The notes: a model not told the origin generated them from the sequence alone. Counted from the first letter of the stretch, positions 40,057 to 51,837 are shown. The stretch: DNA of 64,000 nt from Halocaridina rubra (GCA_037179515.1 JAXCGZ010007587.1:75001-139000); one strand, 5' to 3'. Numbers and translations are program-made.

Positions 40057-40292
40057 CCCTCTATGAACACTTTCATCCTTGACCAGAAATATCTATAATC
40101 AAATACATTGTGTTCTACGTGAGCCATTCTTACATTTCCTTCGTCTATTTCAAGGATTTTCATGAAACATCTGAAAAATTTTCTTCTTGCGCTGGCGAAC
40201 AACGCTACCAGAGTCATAATGCAGTTGGCCAGGACATGGAAAACGAGTTTCAGAGGCAAAAGGATATACTGTACACATTTCGCAAACTTCAT
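40057..40292 (-). CDS. iodothyronine deiodinase, exon 1 (version A)
   Basis: From the ATG at 40292-40290 (CAAAACATGAAG, A at -3) to the donor GG then GTAAGT: 78 codons plus two bases, which join exon 2 as GG+T (Gly79). It reads MKFAKCVQYILLPLKLVFHV then LANCIMTLVALFASARRKFF, a hydrophobic membrane anchor followed by Arg/Lys, and ends FDYRYFWSRMKVFIE. The YFW-R-K pattern is the juxtamembrane block that precedes the catalytic domain in vertebrate type 1 enzyme (QYFWFVLKVRW). A longer open frame upstream uses TTG, not ATG, so I reject it. Intron 1 is 5.85 kb and holds LINE-A copy 7. Versions A' and A'' of this exon lie at 53867-54102 and 63855-64000. Confidence 0.87.
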
Positions 40293-40915
40293 GTTTTGCA
40301 GTTTCACACCGTTTTCCAAGGTATTACTTAATTACTGTTTACAGAAGTCTGAAATACGAATTCTGATCATTCTCTGAAGCACTGGTTTCTGTTTCCCTTT
40401 GAATTTTGCAAGATATCCCTAAGACAACAATATTAACTAAGGCTCTCTGAACCTCGACCTCTAGAGGAGGTTTAGAGACTACTGCGGCATGTCCCAGAGT
40501 TGCCAACAGGGATGCCAGATGGCCGTTTTTGCAGCCAGATTCCTTAAATTTGGCCGTATACAAAAATGAATGGCCGTAAATAAATTAGAATTCCACTGCC
40601 AAATTATTTGGCCGAATTTTATTTTGAAATTACCATATTGAAATAAGTAGAGAATATATATGAATGATTCTTTCTCACTTTATTTCTTTTATAATTCCTT
40701 TTGACCTATCTACTCACCCATCGGTCAGTGGTAAGAACAAACGAAGGTGAAAATCTCTTAACTCTTCTTAAGAAGCAGGCGGCGAGCTTTAATGTTTATT
40801 TTCAGAGCAAGAATCCTTATCGCGGTCTCTGACCTTTGATCGGCAACGACAAAGGTCATAGAGACTGCGCTTATCGAAGAAAGATTAATGGCATTAAGAT
40901 CTTGCCAAAACAAAG
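40293..40915. other. upstream region of deiodinase exon 1A
   Basis: About 600 bp before the start codon, probably 5' UTR and promoter. No TATA box can be called in such AT-rich DNA. No other coding frame is supported. Confidence 0.4.
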
Positions 40916-41333
<418 letters not shown>

Positions 41334-41343
<10 letters not shown>

Positions 41344-41452
41344 TGATTACCTAATTGTGTTTACGGGAAAGAGCCCAAAGCTCGTATCTTCCCGTCTCCT
41401 GATCGGTTCCATTTTATACTTAGTGATACTTATCATACCTGTCCTTAAAACT
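41334..41452 (-). mobile_element. LINE-A copy 8, 3' end only
   Basis: About 120 bp: two GATTACCTAATTGTG tail units and the GGGAAAGAGCCCAAAGCTCG block, cut at TCCTTAAAACTA. Its first bases GATTAC overlap the right arm of the inverted repeat. Confidence 0.85.
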
Positions 41453-41462
41453 AAACTACTTC

Positions 41463-41535
41463 TGGAGATGCGGGGCATCGATCCCCGTACCTCTCACATG
41501 CTAAGCGAGCGCTCTACCATCTGAGCTACATCCCC
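41463..41535 (-). tRNA. tRNA-Ala (AGC)
   Basis: Minus strand, 73 nt: acceptor GGGGATG / CATCTCC with one G-U pair, D arm GCTC-AGATGGTA-GAGC, anticodon stem-loop CTCGC-TTAGCAT-GTGAG with anticodon AGC, variable AGGTA, T arm CGGGG-ATCGATG-CCCCG, discriminator A. It matches the canonical metazoan tRNA-Ala at nearly every position, including the ATCGAT T-loop, so it is likely functional. It charges alanine for GCU/GCC codons. No intron. It sits between two LINE-A insertions. Confidence 0.93.
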
Positions 41536-44447
41536 TGTGTGTGTGATTACCTAATTGTGATTACCTAATTGTGTTTACGGGAAAGAGCCCAAAGCTCGTA
41601 TCTTCCCGTCTCCTCATCAGTTTCATTTTATACTTAGTCATACTTATCATACCTGTCCTTAAAACTATGGATTGAGATAGCATTAACTACCTCCTCGCTT
41701 AGCCAGTTCCAATTATCAACTACTCTTACACTGAAAAAGTATTTCCTTACATCCTGCAAAGAAGTTTTCTTACGAAGCTTCAAACTATGACCTCTAGTTC
41801 TAGAGCCAGCCATATCAAAATATCGAGCCCTATCCACTCTATCATAACCATGAAGGAATTTAAAGACTGTCACCATATCCCCCCTCACTCTTCTAGCTTC
41901 CAGTGATGGTAAGTCTAATTCCCTCAGCCTCTCATCATAACTGAGATTGCGTATTTCTGGCACCAGTTTCGTGGCATGTCTTTGAACTTTTTCAAGCTTA
42001 GCTATGTGCTTTTTCAAGTGCGGATTCCAAAAGGGGGCTGCATATTCCAGTTTTGGCCTCACATAGGTTACATAAATATTTCTGAACATTTCCTTGTCCA
42101 TGTGCCTGAAGGCTACCCTTACATTTGGTAAGAATGCATATGCTACCCTTACTATGCCATTTATATGTATTTCTGGAGACAAATCTGCCAGTATGGTTAC
42201 TCCTAGATCTCTCTCATTTTCTGTCTCTTGAAGTTGTACTCCAGCCACCGAGTAGTCAAGCTCGGGCCTTCTTGCACTTGTACCCATTCTCATTACCTTA
42301 CATTTTGAAGTATTGAATTTCATTAGCCACTTTTCTGACCACTCATGCAGACTATTTAGATCTTCCTGAAGTTCTCTACCATTGTTCTCGTTTCCTACTT
42401 TCTTCACAATCTTTGCATCATCTGCAACCATATTCAGGAATGAATTTACAGACTCTGGTAGGTCATTTACATATACAAGGAACAAAAGTGGTCCTAAAAC
42501 TGAACCCTGTGGAACTCCACTACTAACTCTTCTCCATTCAGACACTGAGTGTCTCACTCTAACCCTCTGTTCCCTTCCTTCTATGTAAGTTTTTATCCAT
42601 TCCAAGACATTTCCACCTATTCTAGCCATTGCTTGCAGCTTCCTAATAAGTCTCCCATGTGGAACAGTGTCAAACGCTTTCAGGAAGTCTAGGAATATGC
42701 AATCTGCCCAGCCCTCTCTTTCCTGTAAGATTCGGCTTACCTCATCATAAAATTCTAATAAGCTTGTTACTGTTGATCTACCTTCTCTGAAGCCATGTTG
42801 CTTCACTGACAAAAAGTTGAAGGATTCCAAGTGAAGAGAGATATGTTTTCTTAGTAGTTTCTCCATAACTTTGCAAACTATGCTGGTCAAGGAAACTGGT
42901 CTATAGTTAAGAGCCGTATCCCTCCTTCCCTTTTTGAAGATAGGTATCACGTTTGCTTGTTTCCAGCATCTTGGAATCTCCCCTGACTCCAGTGACTTTT
43001 TAGATATGATACTTAGTGCCACTGATATTGAGTATGCGCATTTTTTAAATACATGAGGGGATATATCATCAGGATCTGTAGCTTTATGAACATCTTACTC
43101 CATCAGCGCTTTGCATACCTCTGTGGCTGTAAGGTTGATGTTCTATAATACCGGTCCTTGAGATTCTATCTCTGCAATCTGAGGGGGTGGGGTATTTTCT
43201 ACTGTAAATACTGACTGAAACTCCTTGTTCAATTCTTTGCAGATCTCTTCATCCATCTCAGTGATGTTTCCATCCGCCCTCTTAAGCCTTAAAACCTGTT
43301 CTTTTACCTTCAGTTTTCCTTTTATAAAGCTGTGGAAAAGCTTGGGAATTTCTTTAGCCTTCCTGGTGATGTCCCTCTCATAGTCTCTCTCTGCCTCTCT
43401 TCTTTTACTTAGGTAATAATTTCTTGCTCTTTTGTAGGTTTGAAGGCATTTATGTGTTTTCTCCTCCTATACCTTTTCCAACATTTGTCTCTCCGCTCTT
43501 TAGCTCTTTTACACTCATTATCGAACCATTTCTCTCTGGCATGAATTACACCTACTTTGGTGAAAGGTATGCAGCAATCTACTATCTTCCTATATTTCTC
43601 ACAATATATGTCATACATTTCTTGTACAGATTTGTTGTAAAATAAGGTTCTCCAGTCAATAACTGCTAAAAGCTCATTCATATTGATGTAATCTCCTTTC
43701 GGATAGTTCCTCCTCATGTCCTCAGTGCCTCTACTCTCAGGCAGAATATCTTCAATGATATACTCCATCAACAACACACAGTGGTCACTCTTTCCAATTG
43801 GTGGTTCATACTCAATATTTTCAATATCCAACACATTATCTGTGAATACTAGATCAAGTAGTGAAGGCTCATCCCCACCCCTGGTCCTCGTTGGTTCCAT
43901 TACAATTTGGTGTTGGAAATTCCCTTGTACGCAATCTAGGAATCTTGCCCCGAATGAGTCCTCACCACTGTGTGGGTCAAGATTTATCCAATCTATCTCT
44001 TTATGATTAATATCTCCCATAATAAAAATCCTACTTTTTTTCTCCCATGCCATGTTAACAACTGAGTTTATGACTTCAATAGTACCTATATGACTTTCCT
44101 AATAAACTTGTAGCCTATTCTGGTTCCTTAGTGGGTTATATACAACATTTATTATAATGCTCTCTGAGCCAGTATTTATGCGAGCAACAAGAAATTCCTT
44201 GAACTCACTTTCTATAGCCAAGTTTATTTCTTCAACTTGAATCCTTTCACTTAAGAGCAGTGCTATCCCTCCACTAGTCCTCTCAGATCTTTCAACCCTT
44301 AATATTCTGAAGCCCTTAGGAAAAACTGTGACAGTGTTTATGTCCTCACTCAACTTAGTCTCTGTAAGTGCTACTATATCTGCCTTACTGTTGTGAATCC
44401 TGTCTTTTAATTCTACTGCCTTACCAGCTAATCCATAAGCATTTGTG
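41536..44447 (-). mobile_element. LINE-A copy 9, 3' portion (split by copy 10)
   Basis: Contains the 3' end, RT (43022-41634, 462 aa in one frame, with MVADDAKIVKK in place of MFADDAKIVKK) and endonuclease (44353-43409, frames broken). Its 3' end lies on CCCTGTGTGTG beside the tRNA. The remainder of the element resumes at 48649 after copy 10. It shares diagnostic residues with copy 13 (MGDINHKEIDW, FQHQIVMEPTRTRGG, YCEKYRKIVDCCIPFTK) that other copies lack, so copies 9 and 13 descend from one insertion. Confidence 0.87.
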
Positions 44448-44523
44448 TGATTACCTAATTGTGTTTACGGGAAAGAGCCCAAAGCTCGTATCTTCCCGTT
44501 TCCTCATCGGATCCATTTTATAC

Positions 44524-47438
44524 TTAGTGATACTTATCATACCTGTCCTTAAAACTATGGATTGAGATAGCATTAACTACCTCCTCGCTTAGCGAATGCC
44601 AATTATCAACTACTCTTACACTGAAAAAGTATTTCCTTACATCCTGCAAAGAAGTTTTCTTACGAAGCTTCAAACTATGACCTCTAGTTCTAGAGCCAGC
44701 CATATCAAAATATCGAGCCCTATCCACTCTATCATAACCATGAAGGAATTTAAAGACTGTCACCATATCCCCCTCACTCTTCTAGCTTCGAGTGATGGTA
44801 AGTCTAATTCCCTCAGCCTCTCATCATAACTGAGATTGCGTATTTCTGGCACCAGTTTCGTGGCATGTCTTTGAACTTTTTCAAGCTTAGCTATGTGCTT
44901 TTTCAAGTGCGGATTCCAAAAGGGGGCTGCATACTCGAGTTTTGGCCTCACATAGGTTACATAAATATTTCTGAACATTCCTTGTCCATGTGCCTGAAGG
45001 CTACCCTTACATTTGATAAGAATGCATATGCTGCCCTTACTATGCCATTTATATGTATTTCTGGAGACAAATCTGCCAGCATGTTTACTCCTAGATCTCT
45101 CTCATTTTCTGTCTCTTGAAGTTGTACTCCAGCCACCGAGTAGTCAAGCTTGGGCCTTCTTGCACTTGTACCCATTCTCATTACCTTACATTTTGAAGTA
45201 TTGAATTTCATTAGCCACTTTTCTGACCACTCATGCAGGTTATTTAGATCCTCCTGAAGTTCTCTACCATTGTTCTCGTTTTTTACTTTCTTCACAATCT
45301 TTGCATCATCTGCAAACATATTCATGAATGAAATTACAGACTCTGGTAGGTCATTTACATATACAAGGAACAAAAGTGGCCCTAAAACTGAACCATGTGG
45401 AACTCCACTACTAACTCTTCTCCATTCAGACACTGAGTGTCTCACTCTAACCCTCTGTTCCCTTCCTTCTATGTAAGTTTTTATCCATTCCAAAACATTT
45501 CCACCTATTCTAGCCATTGATTGCAGCTTCCTAATAAGTCTCCCATGTGGAACAGTGTCAAACGCTTTCTGGAAGTCTAGGAATATGCAATCTGCCCAGC
45601 CCTCTCTTTCCTGTAAGATTTGGCTTACCTCATCATAAAATTCTAATAAGTTTGTTACTGTTGATCTACCTTCTCTGAAGCCATGTTGCCTCACTGACAA
45701 AAAGTTGAAGGATTCCAAGTGAAGAGAGATATGTTTCCTTAGTAGTTTCTCCATAACTTTGCAAACTATGCTGGTCAAGGAAACTGGTCTATAGTTCAGA
45801 GCCGTATCCCTCCTTCCCTTTTTGAAGATAGGTATCACATTTGCTTGTTTCCAGCATCTTGGAATCTCCCCCGACTCCAGTGACTCCTTAAATATGATAC
45901 ATAGTGCCACTGATATTGTGTTTGCGCATTTTTTAAGCACATGAGGGGATATGTCATCAGGACCTGTAGCTTTATGAACATCTAAATCCATCAGCGCTTT
46001 GCATACCTCTGTGGCTGTAAGGATGATGTTCTCTAATACCGGCCCTTGAGCTTCTATCACTGCAATCTGAGGGGGTGGGGTATTTTCTACTGTAAATACT
46101 GACTGAAACTCCTTGTTCAATTCTTTGCAGATCTCTTCATCCGTCTCAGTGATGCTTCCATCCGCTCTCTTTAGCCTTAAAACCTGTTCTTTTACCTTCA
46201 GTTTTCCTCTGATAAAGCTGTGGAAAAGCTTGGGATTTTCTTTAGCCTTCCTGGTGATGTCCCTCTCATAGTCTCTCTCTGCCTCTCTCCTTTTATTTAG
46301 GTAGTCATTTCTTGCTCTTTTGTAGGTTTGCCAGGCATTTATGTTTTTTCTCCTCCTATACCTTTTCCAGCATATGTCTCTCCACTCCTTAGCTCTTTTA
46401 CACCCATTATCGAACCATTTCTCTCTGGCATGAATTACACCTACTTTGGTGACAGGTATGCAGCAATCTACTATCTTCCCATATTCCTCACAAATGATGT
46501 CATACATTTCTTGTACAGATTTGTTGCAAAATAAGGTTCTCCAGTCAATAACTGCAAAAAGCTCATTCATTTTGATGTAATCTCCTTTCGGATAGTTCCT
46601 CCTCATGTCCTCAGTGCCTCTACTCTCAGGAAGAATATCTTCAATGATATACTCCATCAACAACACACAGTGGTCACTCTTTCCAATTGGTGGTTCATAC
46701 TCAATTTTTTCAATATCCAACACATTATCTGTGTGATGGCTCATCCCCACCTCTGGCCCTTGTTGGTTCCATTACATGTTGGTGTAGGAAATTCCCTTGT
46801 ACGCAATCTAGGAATCTTGCCCCGAATGAGTCCTCACCACTGTGTGGGTCAAGATATATCCAATCTATCTCTTTATGATTAAAGTCTCCCATAATCAAAA
46901 TCCTAAATTTTTTTTCTCGTGCCATGTTAACAACTGAGTTTATGACTTCAATAGTACCTATATGACTTTCCTCATAAACTTCAAGCCTATTTTGGTTCCT
47001 TGGTGGGTTGTATACAACAATTATTATAATGCTCTCTGACCCAATATTTATGCGAGCAACAAGAAATTCCTTGAACTCACTTTCTATAGCCAAGTTTATT
47101 TCTTCAACTTGAATCCTTTCACTTATAAGCAGTGCTATCCCTCCACCAGTCCTCTCAGATCTTTCAACCCTTAGTATTCTGAAGCCCTTAGGAAAAACTG
47201 TGACACTGTTTATGTCCTCACTCAACTTAGTCTCTGTAATTGCTACTATATCTGCCTTACTGTTGTGAATCCTATCTTTTAATTCTACTGCCTTACCAGC
47301 TAATCCATAAGCATTTGTGTATAACAATCTTAATGAGGCCCCATCCCCTGATCTTCTGTCATTATCTTCTTTATCTCCCCTTTGTCTGGAAGAACTCTGT
47401 AACGAAATTTTTCTTCTGTTCTTCATTTCTTTCATCAT
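44524..47438 (-). pseudogene. LINE-A copy 10 ORF2 (EN-RT), three small breaks
   Basis: Blocks in order: 47438-46725 (endonuclease: YTNAYGLAGKAVELKD, AITETKLSED, GDFNHKEIDW), 46750-44957 (GKSDHCVLLMEY, basic linker, RT with YRPVSLTSIVCK, FLDFQKAFDTVPHGRL, SGVPHGSVLGPLLFL and FADDAKIVKK), then 44978-44760 and 44766-44524 (C-terminal domain). The breaks are a deletion of about 19 bp near 46736 and single-base losses near 44986 and 44768. Both catalytic Asp of the RT are present. Confidence 0.85.
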
Positions 47439-48408
47439 TTAACCTTCTTGCCTCTTGCAACAAGTTTTTGATCTTTCCCATCTCTTCCTGTGTTCTGTAT
47501 CGTCTAATGAACACTTCTTTGAATTCTTGAAGGTCTTTTAGACTTTTTTTTCTCAACAATATTTCCCTACATGTTTCCCCTCTCTCAAAGGTTACTTTTG
47601 TTGGTCTCGGCTTTCCTTCCCTCGAATATTTACCTAGTTGGTGTATGTTTACAATATCCTCAGGACCACAAACTACTCCAAGCTTTCTTATCAGGTCTAC
47701 AACCCTAGCTTTATTTTCTTCAAGTCTCCCCTGCCATGTTGGCTCCTGGGATTCGCTTATGCCTGAGATTACCACTGTCTTCTCCTTATCAAGTGCCTGT
47801 CTGATGAGTGGGTTTGCCCTTTCCATCACAACGTCTTTCATTTTTTCGATTACTGTCTCTTTATAGTCAACTGTTTGTATGTTTTCCAGTGCCACCACCT
47901 TTACAGCCTCTTTTACTGCCACATTCCCCTTTAGTGCATCAGCAAAGGAAGTTTTCATGGCATCATTTTCCATATTCAGCTCCTGGAGCTCTTTTCTGAA
48001 CTGTTCAATGTTTTCCTTAATCTGGACATTCCAAGCAGTAATCTCGTCTCTCTCAGAAGAGAGCAGTGAACTAACATCTAATTCCTTTAGGTTCTCATTC
48101 AGTTGTTTGTTTTTATCTTCTTGTTTAGAAATTCTAAATTCTAGTTGACTCTTTTCCCCTTTCAGCTTCTTTATTCTTTTTTCTAGTTCCTTTCTCTCCT
48201 GCCCTTGTGCTTTATTTGCTTCCTCCAAAGATCTTATTTGCTCTCTGAGTGTTTCATTCTCTTTCATTTCTCCATCCATATTCCGAATTTTATCATCAAG
48301 GCTTATAACCATTGCCTCTAAATTCTTGATTTTCTGTTTAAGTCTCCTAATGGCTACCCCTCCTACCGACCCATGGATGGGAGAGGTTTGGGACAGAGAT
48401 GGCCTCAT
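47371..48408 (-). CDS. LINE-A copy 10 ORF1 protein
   Basis: The best ORF1 of the family, 345 aa from the ATG at 48408. Residues about 20-150 form a long charged coiled coil (IRRLKQKIKNLEAMVISLDD, LREQIRSLEEANKAQ, LEKRIKKLKGEKSQL). Residues about 205-320 form the RRM-like RNA-binding region (VVISGISESQEPTWQGRL, VCGPEDIVNIHQLGKYSREG, RPTKVTFERGE). It would trimerise and coat the LINE RNA. The last 10 residues or so are off-frame relative to copy 7, where ORF1 ends EDQGMGPH, so the very end has a frameshift near 47400. Confidence 0.78.
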   Translation of the reverse strand: MRPSLSQTSPIHGSVGGVAIRRLKQKIKNLEAMVISLDDKIRNMDGEMKENETLREQIRSLEEANKAQGQERKELEKRIKKLKGEKSQLEFRISKQEDKNKQLNENLKELDVSSLLSSERDEITAWNVQIKENIEQFRKELQELNMENDAMKTSFADALKGNVAVKEAVKVVALENIQTVDYKETVIEKMKDVVMERANPLIRQALDKEKTVVISGISESQEPTWQGRLEENKARVVDLIRKLGVVCGPEDIVNIHQLGKYSREGKPRPTKVTFERGETCREILLRKKSLKDLQEFKEVFIRRYRTQEEMGKIKNLLQEARRLNDERNEEQKKNFVTEFFQTKGR

Positions 48409-48648
48409 TTTTATGTTCTCCCTCTCACAGAATATAGAAAGAAGACGAGAAAGAGGAAAAAAAAGAGAAAAACTTTTAATTAAGCTTCACACAGAATTTT
48501 TATATCTCCATATAAGTGCTATTTAGTGACTCAGTTTATCTCTTTTCTGGTAACACACATCTTAACTTAAAAACTTGACCATGGTAATTTAAGGATAAAA
48601 AGAAAAAGAAAAACATAAGTCAAACCTGAAGGAAAATTCGAATTTGTT

Positions 48649-48765
48649 ATAACAATCTTAATGAGGCCCCCATCCCCTGATCTTCTGTCATTATCTTCTT
48701 TATCTCTCCTTTGTCTGGAAGAACTCTGAAATGAAAAGTTTTCTTCTCTTCTTCATTTCTTTCGT
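48649..48765 (-). mobile_element. LINE-A copy 9, 5' remainder
   Basis: TATAACAATCTTAATGAGGC onward continues copy 9 exactly where copy 10 interrupted it, up to CTTCATTTCTTTC. It ends in a GT-rich run (48764-48793), so copy 9 as a whole is bracketed by GT repeats. Confidence 0.85.
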
Positions 48766-48793
48766 GTGTGTGTGTTTGTGTGTGTGTTTGTGA
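48764..48793. repeat. GT-rich tract at the 5' end of LINE-A copy 9
   Basis: GTGTGTGTGTGTTTGTGTGTG, counterpart of the pure (GT)n at 60936-61000 in unit 2. Confidence 0.9.
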
Positions 48794-48839
48794 CACCAGA
48801 ACATGCAGAGAAAAAAATAATCTCATCGTGCACCAAGAA

Positions 48840-49080
48840 AACATGCGAAGGAGAAAAGCTGCCGCTTAAGGATAAGGCAGGTGTAAGAGAATGATGAATA
48901 ATAAGAAGAGGACATGCTGGCTGAATAGTCAAAGAAATGAAGACCTAGAAATATGGCAGGGTTAGACCCTGAGATAATGATAGTTCAGTTGGAAAGATAG
49001 AAAGAGGAAGAGAGTTCCAGAGTCTGGAAGTGGAAGAAAAGAAGCAGTTACTGCACCGACCAATCCACGAGATACTAATA
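48840..49080 (-). mobile_element. LINE-B 3'-end fragment
   Basis: GAAAGATAGAAAGAGGAAGA and GTTCCAGAGTCTGGAAGTGG match the end of LINE-B near 6100-6180 (the SRLWNTLPPSIF region). It is 5'-truncated at TAATAATTTATATATATAAT. The duplicate is at 61040-61285. Confidence 0.75.
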
Positions 49081-49241
49081 ATTTATATATATAATATTAT
49101 GTAATATAATGTATCCGTTCTGCCATTATACTAGCTCAAATGTGCTCGGTGAAGGCGCCCCAAAATTCTTCAAGAATATGATGAAATTTTGTTTTGACGT
49201 TCGAGTCTGTGCTGATGAGAGCAATGCATGTCATCATTACT

Positions 49242-49437
49242 GGTCCGGTTTTACGTAACGGACTCCCTTTTCTACCAAGGGCTAGGACATTAGCTTTCTT
49301 GCGAAGGACTTGTTTTGGCAGATGTAATCGTTACCCTAAGTGCATGCCCTTGCTAACCACAGACCGTGACGGGGCGTGAACCCTTGACCTGACGCCTTAG
49401 AGTCGCGGACGCTACCGCTTGAGCCACGGTGACTACA
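49242..49437 (-). mobile_element. SINE-A with 15-bp TSD
   Basis: Full SINE-A in reverse, flanked by the perfect direct repeat CATGTCATCATTACT at 49227-49241 and 49438-49452. The orthologous copy in unit 2 (61525-61721) has the same flanks. Confidence 0.85.
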
Positions 49438-49452
49438 CATGTCATCATTACT

Positions 49453-49655
49453 ACTTTCAGTAAATTAGTATATATCCAGAGAGAAAAGTAAATATTTCAT
49501 ATTGAGTTTGAATAATGTGTATGTTGTGGTCTTCGTATTAAAAAAAAAAAAAAAGATAAAGTAGAATCAGTTAGATTTTACATTTTCTCGATTCACCCTG
49601 ATAGTGCGTTCAAGACAAGTAAGCATGAATCAGCATTCTCTACCTTGCAGACGCC
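49453..49655. other. unassigned DNA within the duplication
   Basis: No gene; parts recur at 61736-61910. Confidence 0.5.
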
Positions 49656-49852
<197 letters not shown>

Positions 49853-50040
49853 ACTGGTATCAACATCATCATCCCATACAATGGATATCTCTACGCCATG
49901 AAATGCCGATTCATCTTTATTTGTCATGAACAAACTTTCAAGGTTTGACTAGAAAATGTTATCAGCTTCACTCTGACTTTTTTTTTTTTTACATTTGTTC
50001 GAACAAAGCAATGTGTCATTCATGCTAAATATGTAATAAT

Positions 50041-50041
<1 letters not shown>

Positions 50042-50138
<97 letters not shown>

Positions 50139-50190
50139 AAGCAATAAATTAATAAAATAAGTAATAATCTCTCTCTCTCTCTCTCTCTCT
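50042..50190. repeat. (CT)n with a 30-bp I-type LINE 3' end
   Basis: CT runs at 50042-50137 and 50169-50190 enclose AAAGCAATAAATTAATAAAA, the same end as the LINE at 52081-52111. Confidence 0.8.
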
Positions 50191-50262
50191 GGCCTTATTA
50201 TCTCCCCAGAAAAAAGCAGGATTTTTACTTCACGCAACTGCAGAGCACTGCCCGCATTCGTC

Positions 50263-51837
50263 ATGGGTGGTAATGTCATCCCTCACTGCACACAGTACAC
50301 GTATTTAGGTGCACCTGTCCGGATCACCCCAGCTATACCTGCTCGTCAACGAATTCATCCCTTTGTGAAGAGCCTTCTTGACCGTCTGGAGCCCCGCTTT
50401 GCACCTGTCAAGTGGCTTGCCAACAATGCTGCAGGAGTCTCCATCCCAGTGGCGAGGACCCTCTACATCCTACTACTTCGGTCAGTGGTTGACTATCTGT
50501 CTCCTGCCTTGTGTCAACTTCCTAAACCAGCTCTCGAGCCACTTGAAAAGTTCCAGAATCGAGTCATGAGATTTATCTTGGGATGTTCTCTCTCTACCCG
50601 TATTGTGAGTATGCAGTTGGAGCTCAACTTACCCCCTCTTGTGGAGAGGATTTATGCCAATGTGTCCTATTTTACTGTTAAGTGTCTTCACTACCCCTTT
50701 CTTGCTCCGTACTTCTCTGCTGTCATGAGGACGTCCCTTGATCCAGACGCACCCAGGCTCCCACTTCGAGCAGGAGGTCATAACCTTATCAGGGTGGTGA
50801 GTGACATTCTCCGTGGCCTTGACATCGACCTGCCAGTGCAGGCGGCTGTCCCAGATTTACCACCCTGGCGTGTCCCCCTCCCCGCTGTCACATATACACC
50901 GACCTCGAAGGATGTCTATCCCCCCTTGCAGAGACAGTTAGCTCTGGAGACTATCGCTGATGTATCCACGTCTGTCCCTGCAGCACACCACGTCTATGTT
51001 GATGGTTCTGTGCAAGCAGATGGGAGGGCGGCATGTGCTGTGTTTTCCCCCACCATGGAGCCGCCTGTGCCGGCTGATTCATGGATTGGCCGTAGACTAC
51101 CCACCTCGTCGAGCTCCACCTACTGTGAACTGAATGCCATCTTGGATGCCGTGACTCTCCTTGTTCGACGACGAGTGAATGGGGTAATAATTTGTGACTC
51201 CCAATCGGCCCTACAAGCCCTATCCTCGCCAAGACCTATCTGTGGCCGTGCTGTGGGAGATATACTATGTCGCCTCGCAGCCGCTCGGGATGCTTCTCTT
51301 GTTGTGTCATTTGTGTGGACTCCATCCCACATTGGGCTGACTGGCAATGACACAGCGGATCGTCTTGCCAAGGCGGCCTGTATGCTGGATGGGCATGCTG
51401 TGGACGCTGAGCCCTCCCTCCGATGCCTACGTAACATCATCTACTCAGCTGGGTTTGCCATGACGGTCCAGCGCAGGGACACGGAGAGGGCCAACAGTGT
51501 GTCCATACAGCACCATGATCACTTCCTTCACAGTCGCTACAAGTATCGCAGACACGGGTTAATGGTGCGGAAAAACAATGTAGTTAGTGCTCGGCTCAGA
51601 ATGGGGTATCGGCCTTTATGGCAGGTCTCCCAGACTCTAGATATGCCACAGTACACCTCCTGTACATTATGCGACCGAACTAATGCTAACACTCTTGACC
51701 ACTATTGTCTTCAGTGCCCCGCAGTGAGAGATGTTTTACCACGAGGTCAGAACTTAATACAGATCTGCTCATTTTTACTTAATGATGACAACCTTGATGT
51801 TATTCTTGCTCGTTTTCCTCACTTTGGTGGCCATTAA
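50263..51837 (+). CDS. LINE ORF2 C-terminal part: RT end, RNase H, Zn motif
   Basis: 524 codons from the first ATG, but the frame continues upstream to 50191 (GLIISPEKSRIFTSRNCRA), so this ATG is internal. Residues 1-230: RT thumb region (YTYLGAPVRI, LEKFQNRVMRFILG). Residues about 243-375: RNase H with all five active-site residues: VYVDGSVQADG (Asp247), YCELNAI (Glu289), CDSQSAL (Asp312), PSHIGLTGND (His356) and ADRLAK (Asp366). A CTLCDRTN..HYCLQC zinc motif lies near 467. A non-LTR ORF2 with C-terminal RNase H points to the I group. Codon use is GC-richer than in LINE-A. There are no stops, so the copy is young. Confidence 0.85.
   Translation: MGGNVIPHCTQYTYLGAPVRITPAIPARQRIHPFVKSLLDRLEPRFAPVKWLANNAAGVSIPVARTLYILLLRSVVDYLSPALCQLPKPALEPLEKFQNRVMRFILGCSLSTRIVSMQLELNLPPLVERIYANVSYFTVKCLHYPFLAPYFSAVMRTSLDPDAPRLPLRAGGHNLIRVVSDILRGLDIDLPVQAAVPDLPPWRVPLPAVTYTPTSKDVYPPLQRQLALETIADVSTSVPAAHHVYVDGSVQADGRAACAVFSPTMEPPVPADSWIGRRLPTSSSSTYCELNAILDAVTLLVRRRVNGVIICDSQSALQALSSPRPICGRAVGDILCRLAAARDASLVVSFVWTPSHIGLTGNDTADRLAKAACMLDGHAVDAEPSLRCLRNIIYSAGFAMTVQRRDTERANSVSIQHHDHFLHSRYKYRRHGLMVRKNNVVSARLRMGYRPLWQVSQTLDMPQYTSCTLCDRTNANTLDHYCLQCPAVRDVLPRGQNLIQICSFLLNDDNLDVILARFPHFGGH

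Larger units (their letters stand above)
44448..48648 (-). mobile_element. LINE-A copy 10, inserted in copy 9
   Basis: A 4.2-kb element with part of the 5' UTR (48409-48648), ORF1, ORF2 and the 3' end. It interrupts copy 9 at CATTTGTG / TATAACAATC; uninterrupted copies read CATTTGTGTATAACAATC there, so the target is a TTTGTGT site. Among the longest and best-kept copies: only a few small indels break its frames. Confidence 0.88.

Noticed and set aside
40053..40319. Longer deiodinase N-terminus starting at 40319
   Set aside because: The codon there is TTG. The ATG at 40290-40292 gives exactly the same exon length as version A'.
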